Below are positions 52,427 to 60,391 of a DNA stretch of 64,000 nucleotides, piece after piece. The stretch is from positions 5,695,072-5,759,071 of the forward strand of contig JAXMBC010000001.1 in assembly GCA_046350055.1 (NCBI GenBank), in the 5' to 3' direction. Every line of letters starts with the position of its first letter. The stretch's first letter is position 1. The notes beneath the pieces are model-generated. The model did no database searches. It was not told the DNA's origin and saw only the letters and a list, made by a program, of their open reading frames with translations. The position numbers and the translations under genes were made by a program. This stretch comes from JAEUIE01 sp046350055. GTDB lineage: Bacteria; Planctomycetota; Planctomycetia; Gemmatales; HRBIN36.

Positions 52427-53302
52427 ATGTCCACCCTGGTAAAGTCTCGATTGACCAATCGCCGTCGCCCCAGCGACCTGACTCGTGCAGCTCGCCAGAC
52501 TACTGCTCCTCGAGCCAAGGCAGTTGTACTTGCTGGAAAAACCATCGCGACTGAACCAGCGGCTACCCGGGACAAGACCCATCCATCGGGTTTGCAGGAA
52601 CCCGCAACACGGTTGCTCATCGCTCGAAATCTGGTGAAAGGGGCAATTTTCAATCAGCGCGTTGCTCTGCTCAACCTCTGTCGAAAGATGGTGAATCCTC
52701 CTCCCAGTGAATTCCTGGGTTTGAGGCTGCTGCAACTGATGACGGATGCAGGTCATGCTTTATCATTGCCCACCTTGAAGGAGTTGTACCTTCAAGCCGA
52801 GGCCTTGTGTGAAAACGTGGTGCTGGAGCATCTTGAAGGACTATTACTGGATGGCTGCCAGGGCGATGTGCCCGCTCGGGCTGTCTGCGAATTGCTGCAA
52901 GCCGCGCGCGACACCCTGCGAGAGGACTGCCGATTGCTGCTTGTCGAAAGCGGTCTGGATACAACCATGGGGATATTGCATGCGGATGATCATGCGTTAG
53001 CAACCGATCTCGCTATGGTATTCCGTCCCCTGATTGCTGATGCCGCCGTACTAAGATTGTTGCAGTTGCGTCAGATCACCAGCCGCGATCTGGACTTGGA
53101 GGCTGGATGTTGCCAATTGACGCAACATGGCCGGAAGAAAGTAGATCAGGCTGTTGACAAGCAACTCCACATGCTTGCTCCGTCTGCTCTTCCCGGCATT
53201 CGCCATGCGTTCGCCAGTGTACTGAAAGACCAGATAGCCAGCCTCGGAGCCTATTTGCGTGGCGAGGAAGAAGTGTTGAAGGTCTATTTGTGTGCCGGTT
53301 AG
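52427..53302 (+). CDS. Solo Cas1-like protein lacking the N-terminal beta domain
   Basis: 291 aa. Residues 1-60 are basic and probably disordered. Residues 61-290 follow the Cas1 helical domain: LLIARNLVKGAIFNQRVALL (compare the IAK...GKI.N.R.LL helix), LEHLEG with E137, GLDTTMGILH with H185, LATDLAMVFRPLIADAAVL with D194, then QITSRDLD, CCQLTQHGRKK and the terminal QIASLGAYLRGEEEVLKVY. These correspond to the Cas1 metal-binding E, H and D; the usual glutamate in DLxE is M197. Cas1 integrates spacers into CRISPR arrays, but there is no array, cas2 or other cas gene here. It lies 126 bases after the sigma/partner genes on the same strand. Confidence 0.75.
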   Translation: MSTLVKSRLTNRRRPSDLTRAARQTTAPRAKAVVLAGKTIATEPAATRDKTHPSGLQEPATRLLIARNLVKGAIFNQRVALLNLCRKMVNPPPSEFLGLRLLQLMTDAGHALSLPTLKELYLQAEALCENVVLEHLEGLLLDGCQGDVPARAVCELLQAARDTLREDCRLLLVESGLDTTMGILHADDHALATDLAMVFRPLIADAAVLRLLQLRQITSRDLDLEAGCCQLTQHGRKKVDQAVDKQLHMLAPSALPGIRHAFASVLKDQIASLGAYLRGEEEVLKVYLCAG

Positions 53303-53312
53303 TACCAGGCAA

Positions 53313-54314
53313 CTATTGCTTGATACGAAGCTTGCTCCATGCCTTGCTGGGATACAGCTTGACAGCTTCACCTTCCTTGACGAGGAAGAGACACGCTACG
53401 CCGGGTGTCTGGTCGATCATGGCGATCCCCTGGATGTGCCCCAGCAGATAGGCAGCAGTGTCAGCGCCATCGCTGACGAGCCCTCTTGCTGACACAACCG
53501 TGCAACTGCGTCGTCCGACGATGCCCAGTCCCGAACTCGGATCAACAATGTGAGAGTAACGCTTGCCGTCAATCTCCACATATTGCTCCAGATCACCGGC
53601 AGTGGATACAGCCTGATTCTCCAGAAGAAGTTTAACAGGGGGTTGTCCATTTTTCTCGAGGGCACTGATGGCAATCACCCACCCTTCGCTGCCCGGCGGC
53701 CTGGCTGAAACGGTGACATCGCCCCCTGCCGCTACGCAGGCACTGGTGATGCCGGATGCACTCAGTACCTTTAACACCTCGTCAGCAACGTAACCTTTCG
53801 CGATTCCCCCCAGATCTAGACGCATGCCCGGCTTGGTCAATTCCACCGTTTGCTGATCTGGATGTAATCGAACAGCACGGTAATCCACCAGGGTTTTAGC
53901 TTTGGCAATCGCTTCTGCAGAAGGCACTTCGCGCGTTCGTCGTGCTCGTCGCCAAAGCTGGACAAGCGGGCCGATCGAAACGTCGAATTGCCCACCAGTG
54001 CGCTCCGACCAACGCTGGGATTCTTGCAGGACGGTAAAGAGTTCATCGGAGACTTTGACTGGCCCTTTCCCTGCCTGCTGGCACAGTTTCATCAATTCGG
54101 TATCGTTTTGATAATCGCTGAGAATTGCGTTCAACACTTTGACTCGGGCAAAACCCGCATCGGCAGCCTTCCTGGCCATCTCTTCGCTGGCAGCATAGAG
54201 CTGCACCCGGAACACCGTGCCCATATGAGGTTCTGAGAATTCGTAGCGCTTCAACTCCGGCGTTGAAATGAAAAGAAAACTCATCGCAAAAAAGAGAAAG
54301 GAGGCCATAGTCAT
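53313..54314 (-). CDS. apbE: FAD:protein FMN transferase (ApbE family), exported
   Basis: About 333 aa from ATG 54314 (ATG 54308 and GTG 54317 also in frame). MASFLFFAMSFLFISTP is a signal peptide or anchor. ApbE motifs: EPHMGTVFRVQLYA, FDVSIGPLVQLW, LDLGGIAKGYVADEVL, VAAGGDVTVSA, the T and D in VSTAGDLEQYV, HIVDPSSGLG and SDGADTAAYLLG. It attaches FMN to threonines of exported flavoproteins such as Nqr/Rnf subunits. No such target gene is in the window. Convergent with the Cas1-like gene, 10 bases apart. Confidence 0.92.
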   Translation of the reverse strand: MTMASFLFFAMSFLFISTPELKRYEFSEPHMGTVFRVQLYAASEEMARKAADAGFARVKVLNAILSDYQNDTELMKLCQQAGKGPVKVSDELFTVLQESQRWSERTGGQFDVSIGPLVQLWRRARRTREVPSAEAIAKAKTLVDYRAVRLHPDQQTVELTKPGMRLDLGGIAKGYVADEVLKVLSASGITSACVAAGGDVTVSARPPGSEGWVIAISALEKNGQPPVKLLLENQAVSTAGDLEQYVEIDGKRYSHIVDPSSGLGIVGRRSCTVVSARGLVSDGADTAAYLLGHIQGIAMIDQTPGVACLFLVKEGEAVKLYPSKAWSKLRIKQ

Positions 54315-54381
54315 CACGCAGTCATGGTGTTAAAGTGTGTGGAAGTATCCGACTTCCGTTACGCTCGCCAGGAGAGACAGC

Positions 54382-55419
54382 GTGTTGCGTGTTGTGTTTC
54401 TTGTTGTCTTGATCTCGTGTCTCAGCAGTTTGTCCGCCTCTCTCCCTCAGGACAAAGCGCCCGCCAAAGCAGGTACTTTCGAAAAGTATACCGAAACCGT
54501 ACCGGGATCGAATGTGAAATTCGACATGATACCCATCCCCGGTGGCACCTTTCTGCAAGGCAGCCCGGACAACGAAGCCGGCCGGAACAAGGATGAAGGC
54601 CCTCAGACCAAAGTTGAACTCAAGCCTTTCTGGATGGGCAAATGTGAAGTCACCTGGGATGAGTACGATGTCTTTCGCAACAGTGAGGAGCATCATCCAC
54701 CTGAAGGTGAAAAAGGCCGACTGATCCGTTTCAAATTCAAGGCGCTGGATGGCGATGAGATCACCAAGCCCACCCCGCCCTACACCGATATGACCTTTGG
54801 CTACGGCCACGATGGGTTTGCAGCCATCAATACATCACACTTTGCCGCCATGGAATACTGTCGCTGGCTGTCCGCCAAGACAGGCAAGATGTATCGTCTT
54901 CCCACGGAAGCAGAGTGGGAGTATGCCTGCCGGGCTGGAACAACCACCAAATACAGCTTCGGCGATGATGAAAGCAAGCTCGGTGAGTACGCCTGGTTTG
55001 AAGGGAATGCCGACAGCAAACCTCACCCTGTTGGCCAGAAGAAGCCTAACCCCTGGGGCCTGTACGACATGCATGGCAATGTGGCAGAGTGGTGCCTGGA
55101 TGGTTACTACGCTGATACCTATGCCAAACGCGACAAGGACAAGGTCACCGTACAGCCAGTCAACCTGATGGTACATGCCCGCTTCCCCAATATTGTCCGC
55201 GGTGGCAGTTGGGTCGATGAACCCAAGGGACTTCGCAGTGCTGCCCGCCAGGCCAGCAATAAAGACTGGATTCGTCAGGACCCCCAAAGCCCTCAGAGCG
55301 TCTGGTATCTGACCGATGCCGATTTCGTGGGCTTCCGCATCGTTCGCGCTGTCGAGGAACAAAAGGACCTCGTCGGTGTGAAATCGAAAGTAACCCGCCA
55401 GTCACCCTACAAGCCATAG
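54382..55419 (+). CDS. Formylglycine-generating-enzyme-like (SUMF1/EgtB-type) secreted protein
   Basis: 345 aa from GTG 54382, chosen because AGGAG lies six bases upstream and it gives a proper signal peptide (MLRVVFLVVLISCLSSLSA); an earlier GTG at 54337 is less likely. FGE-sulfatase fold: IPIPGGTFLQGSP, PFWMGKCEVTWDEYDVF, AAMEYCRWLSAKTGK, YRLPTEAEWEYACRAGT, NPWGLYDMHGNVAEWCLDGY and FPNIVRGGSWVDEP. The paired active-site cysteines of true FGE are not obvious, so it is probably a non-catalytic or differently acting family member. Planctomycetes are rich in sulfatases and these proteins. Confidence 0.88.
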   Translation: MLRVVFLVVLISCLSSLSASLPQDKAPAKAGTFEKYTETVPGSNVKFDMIPIPGGTFLQGSPDNEAGRNKDEGPQTKVELKPFWMGKCEVTWDEYDVFRNSEEHHPPEGEKGRLIRFKFKALDGDEITKPTPPYTDMTFGYGHDGFAAINTSHFAAMEYCRWLSAKTGKMYRLPTEAEWEYACRAGTTTKYSFGDDESKLGEYAWFEGNADSKPHPVGQKKPNPWGLYDMHGNVAEWCLDGYYADTYAKRDKDKVTVQPVNLMVHARFPNIVRGGSWVDEPKGLRSAARQASNKDWIRQDPQSPQSVWYLTDADFVGFRIVRAVEEQKDLVGVKSKVTRQSPYKP

Positions 55420-55425
55420 TCATTT

Positions 55426-55452
55426 AGCCCCCGGCTCTTTAAGCCGGGGGCT
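55426..55452 (+). terminator. GC-rich hairpin between FGE-like and oxidoreductase genes
   Basis: Perfect 11-bp stem AGCCCCCGGCT / AGCCGGGGGCT with a five-base loop, beginning seven bases after the stop. No T-tract follows, so it may be only partly terminating, or a dispersed palindrome. Confidence 0.5.
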
Positions 55453-55491
55453 TGATCTCGCGATAGTTCTACACCAACCACGGAGCTCTCC

Positions 55492-56772
55492 ATGTCGAAT
55501 GATCGTCGAACGTTTCTGAAAGCTGGCGCTGCCGCCACTCTCGCAACTGCTGTAGGCGGGTTGCCTGCAGTCCATGCAAGCAGCAATGAGACCATTCGCG
55601 TGGGCCTGATTGGCTGCGGTGGCCGAGGCTCTGGTGCTGCACGCGATGTGCTTTCTTCCGCTCCCAACGTCGAACTGTATGCAGTAGGCGATATCTGGAA
55701 GGAACGCGTCACCGGGTTTCTCAACGGCATCAAGAACTTCACGAACGATGGCAAAGCCAAGGAGCATGGCAACCGGATCAATGTGAACGAGGATCGCACC
55801 TTCCTCGGTTTCGATGCCTACAAGAAGGTTCTCGATTCGGGATGCAACTATGTCATGCTCTGCACCCCCCCAGGCTTCCGCCCCATGCACCTGGAAGCCG
55901 CGGTGGCTGCGGGCAAGAACATCTTCACCGAAAAGCCCGTCGCCGTCGATGGCCCCGGTATTCGCAAGGTTTATGCCGCCTACGAGGAAGCTAAAAAGAA
56001 GAACCTCAACATTGTGGCTGGCACGCAGCGCCGGCACCAGTTGCCGTACGTGGAAACCATCAAGCAACTGCATGAAGGTGCCATCGGCGATATCCACTTC
56101 CTGCGTTGTTACTGGAATCAGGGAATCCTCTGGAAGGTCGACCGCAAGGAAGGCATGAGCGATCTCGAATGGCAGCTTCGCAACTGGTACAACTTCATGT
56201 GGATCTGTGGCGATCACATCGTCGAACAGCACATTCACAACCTGGACGTGTGCAACTGGGTCATGCAGGGGCACCCCATCAAGGCTCGTGGTGCAGGCTT
56301 CCGTACCCGCACGGATCCGAACTTCGGCCACATCTACGACCACTTCTCCGTGGAATACGAATATCCCAAGAACGTCTTCATGCACAGCATGTGCCGCCAG
56401 ATCAGCAAGTGCTGGGACAGTGTTTCCGAACAGGTCTTCGGCAGCAAGGGTGTCAGCGACCCCGGCAGCAGCATCAACGGCAAGCAGACAACCTCGCGCG
56501 AAGCCCGCAGCAAGGCTCAAGGGCCTTACGTGCAGGAACACACTGACCTTATCGAAGCCATTCGCTCCGGCAAAACCGTGAACGAACTGAAGACGGTGGC
56601 CGACAGCACCCTGACGGCCATCATGGGTCGCATGAGCGCCTACTCCGGACAGGAAGTAACCTGGGAATCGGCCCTCAACTCCGAAGTGGATACCTTCCCC
56701 AAGACACTCGACTTTGCAGAAAAGTACCCCACGCCACCTGTACCAATTCCCGGCGTGTACAAGTACCGCTAA
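55492..56772 (+). CDS. Tat-exported Gfo/Idh/MocA family oxidoreductase
   Basis: 426 aa. Tat signal SNDRRTFLKAGAAATLATAV, then IRVGLIGCGGRGSGAARDVL (Rossmann), CTPPGFRPMHLEAAVAAGKN and FTEKPVAVDG, AGTQRRHQLPYVETIK, and GDHIVEQHIHNLDVCNWV with the D/H catalytic region. This is the long secreted planctomycete branch of the family, which probably keeps bound NAD(P) after folded export. Substrate unknown. Single gene ending in a strong terminator. Confidence 0.92.
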   Translation: MSNDRRTFLKAGAAATLATAVGGLPAVHASSNETIRVGLIGCGGRGSGAARDVLSSAPNVELYAVGDIWKERVTGFLNGIKNFTNDGKAKEHGNRINVNEDRTFLGFDAYKKVLDSGCNYVMLCTPPGFRPMHLEAAVAAGKNIFTEKPVAVDGPGIRKVYAAYEEAKKKNLNIVAGTQRRHQLPYVETIKQLHEGAIGDIHFLRCYWNQGILWKVDRKEGMSDLEWQLRNWYNFMWICGDHIVEQHIHNLDVCNWVMQGHPIKARGAGFRTRTDPNFGHIYDHFSVEYEYPKNVFMHSMCRQISKCWDSVSEQVFGSKGVSDPGSSINGKQTTSREARSKAQGPYVQEHTDLIEAIRSGKTVNELKTVADSTLTAIMGRMSAYSGQEVTWESALNSEVDTFPKTLDFAEKYPTPPVPIPGVYKYR

Positions 56773-56792
56773 CCGTTGGAGTCAACTATCAA

Positions 56793-56838
56793 TAACAGAG
56801 AAAGCCGGCGGACCATGGCCCGCCGGCTTTCTCTGTTA
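56793..56838. terminator. Shared terminator with a 19-bp perfect stem
   Basis: TAACAGAGAAAGCCGGCGG pairs perfectly with CCGCCGGCTTTCTCTGTTA across an eight-base loop. It lies between the convergent oxidoreductase and DUF4097 genes and can serve both. Confidence 0.8.
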
Positions 56839-56853
56839 CATGTGCCGGGTGCG

Positions 56854-57762
56854 TTATTCCACATCCACTGCAACAGTGCTACTGCTGCTCACTTCTTTAT
56901 CCCGTTTCAGACTGATGCTGCTGTTGCTCGTCTTGAGCACAAGGGTTTTGCTGACATCACCAGCACCGATGAGTCCTTTGAGACTGTTTTTAGTCACCTT
57001 GTCCTTCTTGTTCATGCCGAAGTCGTTATTGATCTTGCCGTTACTGGTGGTCGCTTCCACCTGTAATGCAATGTCCTTGGGAAGTGTGACGGTAACATGT
57101 GCATTCGTAGTCTGCACCAGGTGCTGACCCGTTTGCAGATCACCGCGACAGCTGATGCTGCCATTACTGGATTTGCAGTCGAGGAGAAGTTGTTTGCCAG
57201 CCACTTTCACTGTGGCATTGGTAGTGATGATGTGAGCTGCACCGACTACCTCGGAGCAACTGACCGCGCCGTTGGATGTATTGACATCCACTTCTGCCTG
57301 TACTTCTTTCACTGTGACAGAGCCATTGCTGGTCTTGGCTACGGTGCCCAGGTTCTTGCCAGTCACCTGAATCCGAGCGTTACTGGTGATGAGAATGAGC
57401 TTGCAGTGAGATGGGATTTGCAGATGGGCTTCAGCACCGCTGCTGTTCCAGTGCTTGTTCCCGTCTTTGCGGATGACCTTGATCACCATCTTACCATCGT
57501 CATTGGCCTTGTAGTCAAAATCGATGGCTTCCAATTCCTTCTCGGCCTCTTCCTTGTCGGCACCCACGCCCCGCTTGGTCACCTTGCCTGTCACTTCCTT
57601 GACCTTGGCAGTCGTGATGGTGATGGGGCCGTTCGCCATTTCCACCTGCACGGTATGTTGGGTACCAAAAGGCAGGCTGACGTCGGTGTGTTCAACAATG
57701 GTGTAATTGGGGGTGCAGCCAAGCAGAATGGGGAGCAGGAGCAATGGTGTCAAACGCCACAT
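56854..57762 (-). CDS. DUF4097-type beta-helical lipoprotein
   Basis: 302 aa. MWRLTPLLLLPILLGC is a lipoprotein signal with the lipobox cysteine at 16. The body is a repetitive right-handed beta-helix typical of DUF4097: TSNARIQVTGKN, TSNGSVTVKEV, TSNGAVSCSEV, TTNATVKVAG, SSNGSISCRGD, TTSNGKINNDF and TSNSSISLK. Ribosome site GGAGG. Surface or periplasmic; function unknown, although DUF4097 proteins are often linked to envelope-stress regulators. Confidence 0.85.
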   Translation of the reverse strand: MWRLTPLLLLPILLGCTPNYTIVEHTDVSLPFGTQHTVQVEMANGPITITTAKVKEVTGKVTKRGVGADKEEAEKELEAIDFDYKANDDGKMVIKVIRKDGNKHWNSSGAEAHLQIPSHCKLILITSNARIQVTGKNLGTVAKTSNGSVTVKEVQAEVDVNTSNGAVSCSEVVGAAHIITTNATVKVAGKQLLLDCKSSNGSISCRGDLQTGQHLVQTTNAHVTVTLPKDIALQVEATTSNGKINNDFGMNKKDKVTKNSLKGLIGAGDVSKTLVLKTSNSSISLKRDKEVSSSSTVAVDVE

Positions 57763-57888
57763 GGGCTGCCTCCGACCGGGGTAGTGTCATACAGTGCTAT
57801 TCGGTACCAGCGTGCAGACATTTTATAGAATTCCCCTTCAGGCTGTGGTATCACTGAAGCTGCAGCCCACTTCATGAGGTAGCACAAT

Positions 57889-58761
57889 ATGGAATGGCAA
57901 AATCGGGAAGAAAGCCAGAATGTCGAGGATCGTCGCCGGATAAGCCCCCAGGCGGGCTTGGCCATGGGTGGTGGTGGCATTCTGATCGTGATCATAGCAC
58001 TCATTTTCGGCCTCGACCCACGTCAAGTGCAGAATATCGTGGGCAATCTTGGAGGCGGGGCGGCCCAGGAAGGCAAGGTCGATGAATCTATCAAATTCAC
58101 TCCTCGGCAGGAAGAACAGGCCAAGTTCAGCAAGGTGATCTTCGGTGATACCGAGCGTATCTGGGGTGAAGTCTTCGCCAAGTCGGGAAAGACGTACCGC
58201 AAACCCACGCTGGTATTGTTCACAGGCCGCGTCAACTCCGCCTGTGGCTCCGCCGATGCTGCTGTCGGCCCCTTCTACTGCCCCGGCGACCAGAAAGTTT
58301 ACATCGATTGCGCGTTCTATGAAGAGATGGAGAAAAAGCTGAAAGCAGGCGGCGACTTTGCTCGCGCCTATGTGATCGCCCATGAAGTAGGGCATCATGT
58401 TCAGAATCTACTGGGTTATACCGAACGAGTCGATGATGCCCGCCGTCGAGGCAACGAGCGGATTGCCAACCAGATGTCGGTACGCCTGGAACTGCAGGCC
58501 GATTATCTGGCAGGTGTCTGGGCTCACTACGCCCAGATCAAGTACAACTTCCTGCAGAAAGGCGACGTGGAGGAAGCCATGAATGCAGCCAACCAGATTG
58601 GCGACGATACGCTGCAGCGGAACGCCACCGGTACCGTGCGTCCGGAGAAATTCACGCATGGCACCAGCAAGCAGCGGGTCAAGTGGTTTTACGAGGGGCT
58701 GAATTCAGGCGATCTGTCAAGACTGAGGGAGCTTTTTGATTTGCCCTATGAAGGACTCTAA
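57889..58761 (+). CDS. Neutral zinc metallopeptidase, YpfJ family
   Basis: 290 aa. One N-terminal transmembrane helix (GGGGILIVIIALIFGL) after a charged start (MEWQNREESQNVEDRRR). The catalytic HEVGHH gives H165, E166 and H169 in YVIAHEVGHHVQNLLG; CGSADAAVGPFYCPGDQKVY and ELQADYLAGVWAHY are family signatures. GAGGT precedes the ATG. The tRNA-Arg gene follows 48 bases later on the same strand. Confidence 0.93.
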   Translation: MEWQNREESQNVEDRRRISPQAGLAMGGGGILIVIIALIFGLDPRQVQNIVGNLGGGAAQEGKVDESIKFTPRQEEQAKFSKVIFGDTERIWGEVFAKSGKTYRKPTLVLFTGRVNSACGSADAAVGPFYCPGDQKVYIDCAFYEEMEKKLKAGGDFARAYVIAHEVGHHVQNLLGYTERVDDARRRGNERIANQMSVRLELQADYLAGVWAHYAQIKYNFLQKGDVEEAMNAANQIGDDTLQRNATGTVRPEKFTHGTSKQRVKWFYEGLNSGDLSRLRELFDLPYEGL

Positions 58762-58809
58762 CGAACCCACTGGAAGCTGACACTGTCCCGTCATACGTTA
58801 ATGTGACAT

Positions 58810-58883
58810 GCACCCGTAGCTCAACTGGATAGAGCAACGGTCTTCGGAACCGTAGGTTACAGGTTCGACTCCTGTCGGGTGTA
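58810..58883 (+). tRNA. tRNA-Arg (anticodon TCG)
   Basis: Cloverleaf read by eye: acceptor GCACCCG / CGGGTGT (one G-U at the end), D-arm GCTC...GAGC, anticodon stem ACGGT / ACCGT with loop CTTCGGA giving anticodon TCG, T-arm ACAGG TTCGACT CCTGT, discriminator A. The CCA end is not encoded. Confidence 0.92.
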
Positions 58884-59052
58884 TTCATGAGAAGCCAGAA
58901 GCAAGTAGCCAAAAGCAAGTAGATAGTAGAAGAGGAATGTAGTTGTAGTTCGATGCATTGTGTGTTGTAAGCCACATCTTCATCTAAAAAACGCTGGCAC
59001 ATCGGAGTTCCATCGATCACAATATCTCCATCCCCCTGGAGTGTGCTGATCC

Positions 59053-60390
59053 ATGTCCGTGTTGTCTCGCCGTTCGTTCTTTGCTGCCAGTACGTTAGGG
59101 CTGTCTTCATCTCTGTTGCTGGGGCAGGATAAGGCCCGGATTCTCTACCCCGAAGACCCGACCTTCGTACCCACCACATTGTTCCTCACATGGCAGCGTG
59201 ACCCTACCACCACCATGACTATCCAGTGGGTGGGAACTCAGGGCGAGACTGCTGATACACGCATTTTCTTCCGACCCATTCTCACAACCAGGCAGGCGGC
59301 CAGTTGGGTCGGTCATGCTGCGCTGCCTGGCGGGTTCGGCAGCATGATCCAGTCGTTTGGCTGGTACATTCAGGCACCAAGTACCAAGCCCTATCCCAAA
59401 ACCGATTTCAAGGTATTCCGTGCGGAGTTGACTCATCTTCAGCCCGGTACCATGTACGAATTCCGCATAGGCAAATCGTCACCCATCTATCGTTTCCGCA
59501 CGATGCCAGCTAAAGCGACCAACACCATCAGTTTCATTTCGGGTGGCGATTGTGGCGTGAATCAGCATGCTGTGCTCAACAACCAGCAAGCAGCCCGGCA
59601 GGACCCCATGTTTGCTGTCATCGGTGGCGACCTGGGGTATGACAATGGCAGGTCCGTCGAAGTCAGCTTGGCTTTCCTTCGCAACTACAGCAGGCACATG
59701 GTGACAAGCGAAGGCTGCCTGATCCCCCTGATTGCATGCCTGGGAAATCACGAAGTGGATGGTGGCTACGGCAAACCACGTGAAAAGGCGCCATTCTTCT
59801 ATGCTCTCTTCGATGGGCTCTATCCCGAGACAGGATACAACACTCTCGACTTTGGCGATTACCTGAGCCTGGTCTTGCTCGATACCGGTCACACCTCATC
59901 CATCGACGGGGAGCAAACCAGCTGGCTGGAAAAGACTCTCAAGGCCCGACATGATCATCCCAACGTGATGGTGGTCAATCACGTCCCAGCCTACCCTTCG
60001 TTCCGCAGCAGCATAGCCATCGGCAAGGACAAGAAAGGCACCGGCGAAGACAATCGCAAACACTGGGTGCCACTCTTTGAGAAGTACCGCACGCCCGTCG
60101 TGCTGGAACATCACGACCATACCTTCAAGCGGACCAAGCCGCTGGTGAACGGGCTCTACGATGCCAACGGCGTACATTACCTGGGCGATGGCTCCTGGGG
60201 CCGCCTGCGTGCAGCCAAATCACCTGAACAACTCAGCTATCTGGCGAAGTCGAGTGGCGACTTCCACTTATCCCTGCATCGACTCGAAGGAGACAGCCGC
60301 TTCCATCTTGCCCTTGATCAGAATGGCAAAGTAATGGACGTCTGTCACACCGGCCAGCGGAAGCAGGGCATTGTGCGGGCAAGCGGGTGA
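59053..60390 (+). CDS. Purple-acid-phosphatase-like metallophosphoesterase, Tat-exported
   Basis: 445 aa. The N-terminus SRRSFFAASTLGLSSSLLLG is a Tat-like signal. A fibronectin-like PAP N-domain (TLFLTWQRDPTTTMTIQWVG) precedes the phosphoesterase: SGGDCG, VIGGDLGYDNGRSVEV (GDxxY), CLGNHEVDG, VVNHVPAY and LEHHDHTFKRT. The last box has EHHDH where PAPs have GHxH. Probably a periplasmic phosphomonoesterase. Convergent with the M61 peptidase; the stops are one base apart. Confidence 0.88.
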   Translation: MSVLSRRSFFAASTLGLSSSLLLGQDKARILYPEDPTFVPTTLFLTWQRDPTTTMTIQWVGTQGETADTRIFFRPILTTRQAASWVGHAALPGGFGSMIQSFGWYIQAPSTKPYPKTDFKVFRAELTHLQPGTMYEFRIGKSSPIYRFRTMPAKATNTISFISGGDCGVNQHAVLNNQQAARQDPMFAVIGGDLGYDNGRSVEVSLAFLRNYSRHMVTSEGCLIPLIACLGNHEVDGGYGKPREKAPFFYALFDGLYPETGYNTLDFGDYLSLVLLDTGHTSSIDGEQTSWLEKTLKARHDHPNVMVVNHVPAYPSFRSSIAIGKDKKGTGEDNRKHWVPLFEKYRTPVVLEHHDHTFKRTKPLVNGLYDANGVHYLGDGSWGRLRAAKSPEQLSYLAKSSGDFHLSLHRLEGDSRFHLALDQNGKVMDVCHTGQRKQGIVRASG

Positions 60391-60391
60391 C

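Noticed and set aside
51264..53312. CRISPR array near the Cas1-like gene
   Set aside because: Both flanks were read for regularly spaced direct repeats; none were found.
58884..58925. AAGCAAGTAG repeats after the tRNA as an attachment site
   Set aside because: AGAAGCAAGTAG and AAAAGCAAGTAG are short and imperfect, and no integrase is adjacent; the recombinase at 62862 is a serine type and 4 kb away.
58679..59179. Minus-strand ORF with PDRSRTCNLRFRRPLLYPVELR
   Set aside because: This peptide is a known artefact of translating the antisense of a tRNA-Arg gene; the tRNA at 58810-58883 explains it.
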